Origin: Listeria innocua
GTDB taxonomy: Bacteria > Bacillota > Bacilli > Lactobacillales > Listeriaceae
Length of the DNA: 64,000 nucleotides
Reading direction: 5' to 3'
Assembly: GCF_028596125.1 (NCBI RefSeq)
Contig: NZ_CP117229.1
Span: 1,534,001 to 1,598,000 of the forward strand
In this document: piece after piece, positions 9,401-18,969 of the stretch
Position numbering within the stretch: position 1 is the first letter of the stretch
Layout of the letters: the number at the start of each line of letters is the position of its first letter
Notes under the pieces: model-generated
Seen by the model: only the letters and a program-made list of their open reading frames with translations
Database searches by the model: none
What the model was told of the DNA's origin: nothing
Program-made: the position numbers and the translations under genes

Positions 9401-10003
9401 ATGGCTCGTTATACAGGTCCAAGCTGGAAAGTTTCCCGTCGTTTAGGAATTTCACTTTCTGGAACAGGTAAAGAATTAGAGCGTCGTCCGTATGCTCCAG
9501 GTCAACACGGCCCAACTCAACGTAAAAAAATCTCAGAATATGGTTTGCAACAAGCTGAAAAGCAAAAATTGCGTCATATGTATGGATTAACTGAACGTCA
9601 ATTCAAAAACACGTTCAACAAAGCTGGTAAATTACAAGGTAAACACGGTGAGAACTTCATGATCTTACTAGAACAACGCCTTGATAACATCGTTTACCGT
9701 CTTGGTCTTGCTCGCACTCGTCGTGCAGCTCGTCAACTAGTAAACCATGGCCACATCACTGTAGATGGCAAACGCGTAGATATCCCTTCTTACCAAGTTT
9801 CTGTTGGTCAAGTGATCTCTGTTCGTGAAAAATCTGCTAAAAACTCTGCAATCGCTGAAAGCTTAGAAGTTTCGAGCTTCGTGCCTGAATACGTAACTTT
9901 CGATGCAGAAACTCTAACTGGTTCTCTTAACCGTCTACCAGAACGTTCTGAACTCGCTGCTGAAATCAACGAAGCATTTATCGTAGAATTCTACAGCCGT
10001 TAA
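9401..10003 (+). CDS. rpsD: 30S ribosomal protein S4
   Basis: Primary 16S rRNA-binding protein that nucleates 30S assembly. The 200-residue sequence starts [16 protein letters not shown], contains the S4 RNA-binding domain at about 92-155 ([28 protein letters not shown]), and lacks the zinc-binding cysteines of C+ forms. Preceded by AAAGGAGGAG. It stands alone, with its own promoter, leader and terminator, as in Bacillus. Confidence 0.98.
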   Translation: MARYTGPSWKVSRRLGISLSGTGKELERRPYAPGQHGPTQRKKISEYGLQQAEKQKLRHMYGLTERQFKNTFNKAGKLQGKHGENFMILLEQRLDNIVYRLGLARTRRAARQLVNHGHITVDGKRVDIPSYQVSVGQVISVREKSAKNSAIAESLEVSSFVPEYVTFDAETLTGSLNRLPERSELAAEINEAFIVEFYSR

Positions 10004-10014
10004 TTAGAACTAAA

Positions 10015-10058
10015 AACCTTACAATTCATGACTTCGGTTGTGGTTGTAAGGTTTTTTT
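10015..10058 (+). terminator. Terminator of rpsD
   Basis: Ten-base stem AACCTTACAA with TTGTAAGGTT, then TTTTTTT. Confidence 0.92.
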
Positions 10059-10064
10059 ATGCAC

Positions 10065-10098
10065 AAAAAAGCACTCGCCTTTAAAAACAAGTGCTTTT
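10065..10098 (-). terminator. Terminator of tyrS
   Basis: Stem AAGCACTTG with CGAGTGCTT and a TTTTTT tail on the minus strand. Convergent with the rpsD terminator. Confidence 0.88.
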
Positions 10099-10102
10099 CT
10101 TC

Positions 10103-11646
<1,544 letters not shown>

Positions 11647-11652
11647 CATACA

Positions 11653-11682
11653 TTTATAACATACCGCTAAAAATGCTGTCAA
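11653..11682 (-). promoter_or_regulatory. Promoter of tyrS
   Basis: TTGACA, 18-base spacer, TATAAA with a TGT extended -10, two bases after the end of ccpA. Confidence 0.85.
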
Positions 11683-11683
11683 C

Positions 11684-12691
11684 TTATTTTTTTTCTTTTG
11701 TAGTCCCACGTAGTTTTTCACTATGTGGTAGAATAACTGTTTTTTCGTCTACTTCTTCATTCGTCATTAATTTTGTTAATAAACGCATTGCTACTGCACC
11801 AATGTCGTATAAAGGTTGTACGATTGTAGAAAGTTGTGGACGTGACATTAATGTTAATTTTGTATTGTTACTTGTCATGACTTCTAATTCTTCAGGAACT
11901 TTAATACCAGCATCTAATGCCGCATTTAAAATTCCGATTGCTAGTTCGTCATCCGCGACAACAACAGCATTTGGTTTCTTAGATAATGCACTTAATTCTT
12001 CCCAAACTTTTACACCAGCATTGTAATTGTATTTTGCTTCAATAATGTAGTCTTCTTGGTAAGTAATACCAGCTTCTTCTAGCGCTTCTTTATAACCAGC
12101 CAATTTCATTTCACGGTTTACAGGCTCATTTAAGGAACCACTAACAAAAGCGATTTGCTTATGTCCATTATCTACAAAACGTTTCACAGCTTCTTTTGTC
12201 GCTTCTTTGTAATCGATATTAACAGAAGCTAATTTGTTTTCCATATCTACCGCTCCAGCTAAAACTACTGGTGCAGGAGAACGGTCAAATTCTTCTTGTA
12301 ATTGTTCAGAAATTCGTTCACCCATATAAATAATACCATCTACTTGTTTACCAAGCAGTGTATTTAGCACTTGAAGTTCTTTATCCTCATTTTCGTCCGA
12401 ATTACTAAGGATAATATTGTATTTGTACATTGTAGCAATATCTTCAATTCCGCGCGCAAGCTCTGCATAAAAAACGTTAGAAATATCAGGAATAATTACA
12501 CCGACAGTCGTTGTACGTTTACTTGCAAGACCTCTAGCTACTGCATTAGGACGATAACCTAATTGATTAATAACATCCAATACTTTCTTTCTTGTTACTG
12601 GTTTAACATTCGGATTGCCGTTAACTACCCGAGATACCGTCGCCATAGAAACATTCGCTTCACGAGCAACATCATAAATTGTTACATTCAT
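11684..12691 (-). CDS. ccpA: Catabolite control protein A
   Basis: LacI/GalR-family global regulator of carbon catabolite repression, acting with HPr-Ser46-P. The 335-residue protein has the N-terminal helix-turn-helix [22 protein letters not shown] and hinge helix [20 protein letters not shown], followed by a periplasmic-binding-protein-like effector domain. The IL-type [11 protein letters not shown] hinge and the position next to aroA and ytxGH match B. subtilis ccpA. Start at ATG after GGAGAG. It has its own promoter (12716-12744). Confidence 0.96.
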   Translation of the reverse strand: MNVTIYDVAREANVSMATVSRVVNGNPNVKPVTRKKVLDVINQLGYRPNAVARGLASKRTTTVGVIIPDISNVFYAELARGIEDIATMYKYNIILSNSDENEDKELQVLNTLLGKQVDGIIYMGERISEQLQEEFDRSPAPVVLAGAVDMENKLASVNIDYKEATKEAVKRFVDNGHKQIAFVSGSLNEPVNREMKLAGYKEALEEAGITYQEDYIIEAKYNYNAGVKVWEELSALSKKPNAVVVADDELAIGILNAALDAGIKVPEELEVMTSNNTKLTLMSRPQLSTIVQPLYDIGAVAMRLLTKLMTNEEVDEKTVILPHSEKLRGTTKEKK

Positions 12692-12715
12692 CCCTATTCA
12701 CTCTCCATATTCATT

Positions 12716-12744
12716 ATTTTAATGGCTCTATATACCATTGTAAA
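12716..12744 (-). promoter_or_regulatory. Promoter of ccpA
   Basis: TTTACA, 17-base spacer, TAAAAT on the minus strand. Confidence 0.8.
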
Positions 12745-12893
12745 CGGAAACAAACTTGCCTTCCCTTAATAATACGATAACTTTTTTCGATATGCAATTG
12801 TTTTTACTCTTTATTTTCATTTATTTTCATACCGAAACGGCATTGAATATTAGTATTAAATACCAATTATGCATTATTAGTTTTGACCAAAAT

Positions 12894-12920
12894 AAAAAAC
12901 CCTGGCGTACCAGGGCTTTT
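12894..12920 (-). terminator. Terminator of aroA
   Basis: GC-rich stem AAGCCCTGG with CCAGGGTTT, four-base loop, TTTTTT tail. Confidence 0.92.
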
Positions 12921-12925
12921 CGAGA

Positions 12926-14011
12926 TTATTTGATTTTGTGAGGAACTAGGTTACTAGCTAAAATTGCATTCCAGAACTCTTCAAATTCAGGAATATCCAT
13001 TTGTTGCGCAGAGTCAGATAAAGCAACAGCTGGATCCGGATGAACCTCAGCCATTACGCCGTCAGCTTCAATAGCAAGGGCAGCTTTAGCACATGGAAGT
13101 AATAAATCTTTTCGGCCAGTAGAATGTGTTACATCGACCATTACTGGTAAATGCGTTTCTTTTTTCAAGATTGGCACGGCAGAAATATCAAGTGTATTTC
13201 TTGTTGCTTTTTCATATGTGCGAATACCGCGTTCACATAAAATAATTTTACCGTTACCTTGTGACATAATATATTCAGCAGCACCGATAAATTCTTCAAT
13301 CGTTGCAGATAAGCCACGTTTAAGTAAAATCGGTTTATCAACACGACCTGCTGCTTTAAGTAATTCAAAGTTTTGCATGTTTCTTGCACCGATTTGAATA
13401 ACATCTACATAATCAAGTGCAACTTCAATATCAGCTGGAGTTACGATTTCACTAATAACAGCTAAACCATACTCATCTGATACACGTTTAAGAATTTTTA
13501 AGCCTTCTAAGCCTAATCCTTGGAAGTCATATGGGCTAGTACGTGGTTTAAATGCTCCACCGCGAATAAGTTTTAAACCTTTTGCTTTAATAGACTCAGC
13601 AACTGCAGCCACTTGTTCGTAAGATTCTACGGAACAAGGCCCAAAAACGAATACGGGTTCGCCGTTTCCGATTGGTAAACCTTTAACAGTAACAATCGTA
13701 TCTTCTTTTTTATTTTTTCTAGAAACAAGTAATGCTTTTGAATGATCCTCTTCTTGAAGTTCTAGTCCCGCTTTAAAAATTTCTTTAAATAATTTTTGAA
13801 CCGTGCTATCCTCAAAAGGTCCTTTATTTGCTGCAAGAATCGTATTAAGCATCTCTCTTTCACGTAATGGATCGAAACGTAGAGAACCTTGTGTTCCTTT
13901 GATTTTACCGATTTCTTGTACCAAATTGGCACGTTTGCTGATTAATTCAAGCAAATCAATATTTAATTGATCCACCTCTGTTCTAAGTTCCTCTAAATTT
14001 GTATTGACCAT
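12926..14011 (-). CDS. aroA: Chorismate mutase - DAHP synthase fusion
   Basis: First shikimate pathway enzyme. Residues 1-90 form an AroQ-class chorismate mutase domain ([31 protein letters not shown]); residues about 105-361 are a type I beta DAHP synthase with [38 protein letters not shown] and [10 protein letters not shown]. In Bacillus the mutase domain senses chorismate/prephenate to inhibit the synthase; the same is expected here. Its product feeds the trp operon later in the window. Start ATG seven bases after AAGGGTGG. Confidence 0.96.
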   Translation of the reverse strand: MVNTNLEELRTEVDQLNIDLLELISKRANLVQEIGKIKGTQGSLRFDPLREREMLNTILAANKGPFEDSTVQKLFKEIFKAGLELQEEDHSKALLVSRKNKKEDTIVTVKGLPIGNGEPVFVFGPCSVESYEQVAAVAESIKAKGLKLIRGGAFKPRTSPYDFQGLGLEGLKILKRVSDEYGLAVISEIVTPADIEVALDYVDVIQIGARNMQNFELLKAAGRVDKPILLKRGLSATIEEFIGAAEYIMSQGNGKIILCERGIRTYEKATRNTLDISAVPILKKETHLPVMVDVTHSTGRKDLLLPCAKAALAIEADGVMAEVHPDPAVALSDSAQQMDIPEFEEFWNAILASNLVPHKIK

Positions 14012-14054
14012 TTTACTTCCACCCTTCTAAAAATCTGCTCCAAGATTATTTCTC

Positions 14055-14083
14055 ATTATAGAGGAAAACAGATAATTTGTCAC
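14055..14083 (-). promoter_or_regulatory. Promoter of aroA
   Basis: GTGACA, 17-base spacer, TATAAT on the minus strand, 44 bases before the start codon. Confidence 0.8.
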
Positions 14084-14190
14084 GAATCCACTTTTATACT
14101 TAATCGCTTTTAAGCATTAAAGTGAATAATGTAAAACTAATGTTAACACGTTTTAAAATAAATTACAAGCGGATATTGCTTTTTTTGTAT

Positions 14191-14220
14191 AAAAAAAACA
14201 GCCTCGCAAGGCTGTTTTTT
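14191..14220 (-). terminator. Terminator of ytxG-ytxH
   Basis: Stem AACAGCC with GGCTGTT, six-base loop, eight T on the minus strand; T-runs on both sides. Confidence 0.9.
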
Positions 14221-14229
14221 AACTTAATC

Positions 14230-14754
14230 TTATTTTACTTCTTTTTTCACATCAGAAGCAATTTTTTTCGCTTCATCTTTGCCATCATCTAATGATTTTT
14301 TTGCTTCTTTTTTTGCTTTATCTGCTGCTTTTTCTACATCGCTTGCAGCATCTTTCGCTTCATTTTTTACTGTTTCTGCCGCTTTTTTAGCAGCTTCTTG
14401 GTTTTCTTCTTTATTTTGTGAAACAACTTCTTTCACAGCTTTACTTTGTTTAGAAACTGTATCAGCTAATTTGCCTGATTTGTCTTTAACAACATCAACA
14501 AACCCGCCAGCGGAATCTACTAATTTATCTTTTGTTCCTTTTGCTACACCACTGATTTCGATACCTTTTTCATAAGCAACGTCTTTCCATTGGTTGCCTT
14601 TTTCTTTAATTGTATCTACCTGTGTATTTAAATCTTCGCGTAGTTCTTTACCTGATTTAGGTGCAAATAGAAGTGCTGCGGCTGAACCAACGATTGCACC
14701 AATTAAACCACCGATTAGAAAATCTTTTGTATTAATACCATCTTTTTCTGCCAT
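14230..14754 (-). CDS. ytxH: YtxH-family general stress protein
   Basis: 174-residue protein of the YtxH family. A glycine/alanine-rich hydrophobic segment (about residues 12-33, FLIGGLIGAIVGSAAALLFAPKSGK) is the family signature. The C-terminal half is rich in A, K and E with repeated KKEAK and DAASDVEKAADKAKKE blocks, resembling LEA-type amphipathic helices. I start at ATG seven bases after GGAGGG; the longer TTG-initiated frame overlaps that ribosome site. Cotranscribed with ytxG from a sigma-B promoter. Biochemical role unknown. Confidence 0.87.
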   Translation of the reverse strand: MAEKDGINTKDFLIGGLIGAIVGSAAALLFAPKSGKELREDLNTQVDTIKEKGNQWKDVAYEKGIEISGVAKGTKDKLVDSAGGFVDVVKDKSGKLADTVSKQSKAVKEVVSQNKEENQEAAKKAAETVKNEAKDAASDVEKAADKAKKEAKKSLDDGKDEAKKIASDVKKEVK

Positions 14755-14775
14755 TGTAAATCCCTCCAAATTATA

Positions 14776-15231
14776 TTAGAAATTAGATTGCTCTCGAGCT
14801 TCTTTTGCGGCTTCTTTCGCTGCTTTATTCGCTTTCATCTTTTCTCTAAAAGAAAGAATTGAATTGCTAATTGAGACAGCTTGAGAAATTTTTGCTTCAT
14901 TTTGTTCTACTTTGTTAGTTGCGAGTGTTGCTAGTTCGCGAACAGATTGACTTAATCCTAGTAAAGAAGTCCCAATATCACCAACTGCATCAAAAACTGG
15001 ATCAACTTTCGCAACTTTGCCATTTACATCTTCTAGAAGTGTATTGGTCTTATCAAGCAATTTTTGTGATTGTCCTGTAATCCCTTGTACTTCTACTGTT
15101 ATTTTTTCTAACGATTTAGCTACCTCATCCATTGTTTGGGAAGTTGATTTTAACGTTTTTCCCAAATAGATGGCAATAACTAAAAGCGCAATTGCGGCAA
15201 TGAGTGCTGCAATATACAAAATTACTATCAT
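14776..15231 (-). CDS. ytxG: YtxG-family membrane-anchored stress protein (DUF948)
   Basis: 151 residues: one N-terminal transmembrane helix (about 2-23, VILYIAALIAAIALLVIAIYLG) followed by a helical region with heptad pattern (TMDEVAKSLEKITVEVQGITGQSQKLLDKTNTLL) and a basic tail. This is the DUF948 layout. ATG seven bases after GGAGGTG. First gene of ytxG-ytxH, 21 bases apart. Function unknown; sigma-B control suggests envelope stress. Confidence 0.86.
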   Translation of the reverse strand: MIVILYIAALIAAIALLVIAIYLGKTLKSTSQTMDEVAKSLEKITVEVQGITGQSQKLLDKTNTLLEDVNGKVAKVDPVFDAVGDIGTSLLGLSQSVRELATLATNKVEQNEAKISQAVSISNSILSFREKMKANKAAKEAAKEAREQSNF

Positions 15232-15259
15232 CTATCCACACCTCCATATTCTTTTTTCT

Positions 15260-15285
15260 ATACCCTGAGTATTCCCCTCTAAAAC
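15260..15285 (-). promoter_or_regulatory. Sigma-B promoter of ytxG-ytxH
   Basis: Minus strand GTTTTA (15280-15285), 14-base spacer, GGGTAT (15260-15265): a near-perfect match to the sigma-B consensus, 28 bases before the ytxG start. No sigma-A promoter was evident here. Confidence 0.85.
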
Positions 15286-15406
15286 TTTCTTCTCTAATGA
15301 ATCTATGTACAAAATGTAAAAAAGAAAAGGTATTAGCTTCATTTTAGCAAGTAACTGCTGAAAAATAAACTAATATGAAAGAAACCCGCTAATTTGTTAT
15401 AGAAGG

Positions 15407-15434
15407 TTGCTTTTAGCGTAATTTGGAGTAAAAT
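15407..15434 (+). promoter_or_regulatory. Probable promoter of the M29 aminopeptidase
   Basis: TTGCTT, 16-base spacer, TAAAAT, 54 bases before the start codon. Confidence 0.55.
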
Positions 15435-15488
15435 AGAAACAGGCTTGTTTTTTAGGCTTATTTTGTTAAATTTTAGGGAGGGTACAAT

Positions 15489-16601
15489 ATGAAAGATGCA
15501 AGAATCGAAAAATTAGCACATAATTTAATCAACTATTCCGTCAAACTTGGCGCTGGGGAAAAAGTATTAATCGAAAACTTCGGTGTGCAAAAAGAACTAG
15601 TAATGGCTTTAGTAGAAGAAGCATATAAAGCTGGAGGATTCCCGTTCGTTTCTTTAAAAGAACCACAAATCGACCGTGCGATGATGCTCGGTGCTGATAG
15701 TGCTCAATATGAAAAAATTGCCGAGTTCGAAGGTAATGTTATGAAAGAAATGGATGCTTACATAGGTTTACGTGCTGGTGATAATATCAACGAAACATCT
15801 GATGTACCCGCAGATAAATTAAAAATTCACGGTGAGACTGTTGGTAAAATGCATTCTGACATTCGTGTAAAACAAACTAAATGGGTCGTGCTCCGTTACC
15901 CAAGCTCCTCCATGGCACAACTTGCAAAAATGAGCACGGTTGGTTTTGAAGATTTCTATTTTGACGTATGTAATTTAGATTACGGTAAAATGAGCACTGC
16001 AATGGATGGTTTAGTAGAACTTATGAATAAAACAGATAAAGTGCACTTAGTTGGACCAGGAACAGATTTAACATTTAGTATTAAAGATATTCCGGCAATT
16101 AAATGCGCGGGCGAAATGAACATTCCAGATGGCGAAGTATTTACTGCTCCAGTTCGTGATTCTATCAATGGAACACTTACGTATAACACCCCTTCACCAT
16201 ACCAAGGCTTCACATTTGAAAATGTCTCTTTCACTTTTAAAGACGGAAAAATTATTAAAGCAACTGCCAATGATACAGATCGCATTAATAAAGTTTTAGA
16301 TACTGATGAAGGTGCTCGTTTTGTTGGGGAATTTGCTATCGGTGTCAATCCGTTTATCCACGAACCGATGCAAGATATTCTTTTTGATGAGAAAATTGAA
16401 GGAAGTTTCCATTTCACTCCTGGCCAGTGCTACGATGAAGCATTTAATGGCAATCAATCAGCCATTCACTGGGATTTAGTAAATATTCAACGCGCTGATT
16501 ATGGTGGCGGCGAAATTTACTTTGATGATGTGCTTATTCGTAAAGATGGCATTTTCGTTCTTCCAGAATTAGCTCCTCTTAATCCAGAAAACTTAGTATA
16601 A
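15489..16601 (+). CDS. ampS: M29-family metallo-aminopeptidase (AmpS/PepS type)
   Basis: 370-residue cytosolic aminopeptidase. M29 features visible are the N-terminal INYSVKLGAGEKVLIEN, the GPGTDLTFS segment, the metal-ligand region AGEMNIPDGEVFTAP, FTFKDGKI, and near the C-terminus IGVNPFI, IHWDLVNI and GGGEIYFDDVLIRKDG. Two metal ions are expected. It frees N-terminal residues from peptides. GGGAGGG precedes the ATG. Monocistronic, sharing a two-way terminator with the convergent peroxiredoxin gene. Confidence 0.93.
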   Translation: MKDARIEKLAHNLINYSVKLGAGEKVLIENFGVQKELVMALVEEAYKAGGFPFVSLKEPQIDRAMMLGADSAQYEKIAEFEGNVMKEMDAYIGLRAGDNINETSDVPADKLKIHGETVGKMHSDIRVKQTKWVVLRYPSSSMAQLAKMSTVGFEDFYFDVCNLDYGKMSTAMDGLVELMNKTDKVHLVGPGTDLTFSIKDIPAIKCAGEMNIPDGEVFTAPVRDSINGTLTYNTPSPYQGFTFENVSFTFKDGKIIKATANDTDRINKVLDTDEGARFVGEFAIGVNPFIHEPMQDILFDEKIEGSFHFTPGQCYDEAFNGNQSAIHWDLVNIQRADYGGGEIYFDDVLIRKDGIFVLPELAPLNPENLV

Positions 16602-16602
16602 G

Positions 16603-16636
16603 AAAAGCGCTTAGGATATGCTCCTAAGCGCTTTTA
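16603..16636. terminator. Bidirectional terminator between aminopeptidase and peroxiredoxin
   Basis: Fourteen-base perfect stem AAAAGCGCTTAGGA with its complement; A/T runs at both ends. Confidence 0.93.
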
Positions 16637-16640
16637 TAGT

Positions 16641-17186
16641 TTAAACAATTGTTTTTTCGCCTGGTTGCCAGTTAATCGGGCAAAGTCCACCAGTTTGCAA
16701 AGCTTGAAGTACTCTTAACACTTCGTCAACTTCACGACCAATATTGTTATGATGAACCACTTCGTATTGAATTTCACCTTTTGGATTAATAATGAAAAGC
16801 CCGCGTAGTGCCACGCCTTCTTCTTCAATTAGTACCCCGTAATCACTTGCTACTTGATGATTAGTATCCGCAGCAAGAGGATAGGTTAATTTTCCAATTC
16901 CGCCTTCTTTGATTGGTGTATTCGTCCATGCAAGATGGGAATGGATCGTATCTGTTGAAGCACCAATTATCCGCGCATTTAATGCATCAAATTCATCTGA
17001 CCGAGCGGAAATCGCTACAATTTCAGTCGGACAAACAAAGGTAAAGTCCATTGGATAGAAAAAGAGAACTGTCCATTTATCGTCTTCTATATTTTTCTCT
17101 AGACTTACTTTTCCGAAAGTCTGATTTGGCATAACAGCTTCCATTTCAAATCTTGGAGCTTGTGTGCCTACTAAACGTTCTGCCAC
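16641..17186 (-). CDS. Typical 2-Cys peroxiredoxin (Prx1/AhpC family)
   Basis: 181-residue thiol peroxidase reducing hydrogen peroxide and organic peroxides. Peroxidatic C52 lies in MDFTFVCPTEI and resolving C169 in GGLCPINWQPGEK; these are the only two cysteines. A GGIG motif is present but the protein ends 12 residues after the resolving cysteine, with no YF helix, so it should resist overoxidation (inference). No ahpF is adjacent, so thioredoxin is the probable reductant. The start is GTG after GGAGGGATAAAA. A PerR/Fur-like box lies upstream of its promoter. Confidence 0.93.
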   Translation of the reverse strand: MAERLVGTQAPRFEMEAVMPNQTFGKVSLEKNIEDDKWTVLFFYPMDFTFVCPTEIVAISARSDEFDALNARIIGASTDTIHSHLAWTNTPIKEGGIGKLTYPLAADTNHQVASDYGVLIEEEGVALRGLFIINPKGEIQYEVVHHNNIGREVDEVLRVLQALQTGGLCPINWQPGEKTIV

Positions 17187-17235
17187 TTTTATCCCTCCAT
17201 TAATCTATGTAGTTGTATTTTGTATCACATGGTAT

Positions 17236-17264
17236 ATTTTAATACACCTATCAAATCGTGTAAA
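17236..17264 (-). promoter_or_regulatory. Promoter of the peroxiredoxin gene
   Basis: TTTACA, 17-base spacer, TAAAAT on the minus strand. Confidence 0.82.
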
Positions 17265-17271
17265 GCTTTAT

Positions 17272-17286
17272 TTATAGTAATTATAA
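17272..17286. promoter_or_regulatory. PerR/Fur-type box
   Basis: TTATAGTAATTATAA is a 7-1-7 inverted repeat with one mismatch to its symmetric form and to the PerR consensus TTATAATTATTATAA. It sits seven bases upstream of the -35 box of the peroxiredoxin promoter. Confidence 0.6.
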
Positions 17287-17292
17287 ACAAGC

Positions 17293-17321
17293 AAAAAGCA
17301 TGCCAAATAAATGACACGCTT
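17293..17321 (-). terminator. Terminator of murC
   Basis: Ten-base stem (AAGCGTGTCA with TGGCATGCTT, two G-U pairs) and a TTTTT tail. Confidence 0.75.
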
Positions 17322-17330
17322 TACTGAAAG

Positions 17331-18674
17331 TTAATTAATCGCACTTTTCTTTAGAACTTCATTAGCCACGATTTCGTTATCTAGAACTTTTTCATAGGCA
17401 GCTTGGAATTTTTGGACATCCCCTGCTCCCATAAACAAAATAACTGCTTCTGGATATTGTAATAATTCTTCTGTGTGCTCTTCTTTAATAATATGATTTC
17501 CTTTGGTTTTATGCGCTAAATCAGCAATAGTTAAATTACCCGTTTTTTCACGCGCAGAACCGAAAATGTCACAAAGATATACTTCATCCGCTAAATTCAA
17601 GCTATCCGCAAAACCTTGTAAGAAGGTGCGTGTTCTTGTAAATGTATGCGGCTGAAATACAGCAACGATTTTTTTATTTGGATATTTTTGTCTAGCAGCA
17701 TTAACAGTCGCACGAATTTCTGAAGGATGGTGCGCATAGTCATCTACTAAAACTTGATTTCCTTTTTCAGTAATGCTAAATCTTCTTTTTACGCCTTCAA
17801 AAGTTTTTAATTCTTTTTTCACTTCGTCTACTGGTAATCCCTCATAGTCACAAAGCGCAATAACACTTAAGGCATTTAAAACATTATGATCTCCGTAAGC
17901 AGGAATTTCAAATGAAGCTAAAAACTCGTCGCGATGATAGACGTCGAATTTAGTTCCAGTAGTTTCTTTTTTAACATTTTTAGCTTGAAATTCGTTTTCT
18001 GAACCAAAGCCAAAGTAAATAATCGGAACGTCTAACGATAATTTGCGTAGTTCAACATCGTCTCCTAAGGCAAAAACTGCTTTTTTCACTTGTTTACCAA
18101 GCGTTTCAAATGCATTAAATACATCATCTACGCTCTTGAAATAATCTGGGTGATCCCAGTCAATGTTGGTCATAATTGCATAAGTTGGTTTGTACGCAAG
18201 GAAATGGCGTTGATACTCACAAGCTTCTAACGCAAAATATTTAGCATCTTTTGTGCCACTACCAGTTCCATCACCAATCAAATATGAAGTGGGACGAATG
18301 GCACCGACCACATGAGAAAGAAGACCAGTTGTCGATGTTTTACCATGAGAACCAGTTATTGCAATACTTGTATAGCCATCTATTAATTGACCTAAAAATT
18401 TATGATATCGAATCACGGGAAGATTAAGCTCATTAGCACGCTCAATTTCTTCATGTGTATCTGGAAATGCATTACCAGCAATAATTGTTAGGCCTTCTTT
18501 TATATTATCCGCTGAAAACGTCATAATTGGAATTTGTTTTTCTTCCAATGCTTTCTGCGTGAAAAAATATTTGTCTACATCGCTGCCTTGCACTTGAAAA
18601 CCTTTATCGTGCAGGATCTGAGCAAGTGCACTCATTCCCGACCCTTTTATTCCAACAAAATGATAGATAGTCAT
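17331..18674 (-). CDS. murC: UDP-N-acetylmuramate-L-alanine ligase
   Basis: ATP-dependent ligase adding L-alanine to UDP-MurNAc in cytosolic peptidoglycan precursor synthesis. The 447-residue protein shows the N-terminal UDP-binding motif [13 protein letters not shown], the ATP loop [13 protein letters not shown], central [10 protein letters not shown], and the C-terminal [10 protein letters not shown] and [10 protein letters not shown] motifs. I start at ATG about seven bases after GGGGG; five more codons are open upstream. A leader of roughly 170 bases with a possible short reading frame precedes it. Downstream of sftA, as in Bacillus. Confidence 0.96.
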
Positions 18675-18688
18675 TATTTGAACCCCCA

Positions 18689-18790
18689 TTAATTTATCTT
18701 GAAGAGGGTGCCTAAAAAAAACATGTTAACTGTTAAGCACCAAGTCTTAACTTTGAAAACAGTATAAAGTCTCCGTTTTCTAGACATCAT
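18689..18790 (-). other. Possible 33-codon leader reading frame before murC
   Basis: An uninterrupted frame from a double ATG to a TAA that ends 14 bases before the murC ATG. The product would be basic at the N-terminus (MMSRKRRLY) and hydrophobic in the middle ([10 protein letters not shown]). A weak GGAACG precedes it. Inside it, GGTGC can pair with GCACC around an eight-T run. Not recognised; may be chance. Confidence 0.22.
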
Positions 18791-18851
18791 CTTACGTTCC
18801 AATTGTGTTTTATGCTTGATTTCATAGTTGAGTCAATAATTCACCAGCTTA

Positions 18852-18860
18852 TTATATCAC
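18852..18860 (-). promoter_or_regulatory. Extended -10 promoter for murC
   Basis: TGA followed by TATAAT on the minus strand; the -35 region (TTTTCT at 17 bases) is poor. Confidence 0.55.
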
Positions 18861-18969
18861 TTTCCATGTAATTAGAAAAATCTTTCAGCAAATATAAGCG
18901 AAATTACTCATGAAAATACAGGTGATTTGTAAAACTAATTAAGTATCGTGTTATTTTAGTACTATAAAA

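Noticed and set aside
15980-16417. 145-codon open frame antisense to the M29 aminopeptidase
   Set aside because: No ribosome site, Ser/Pro/Ile-biased composition typical of a reverse-complement shadow, and the plus-strand gene is certain.
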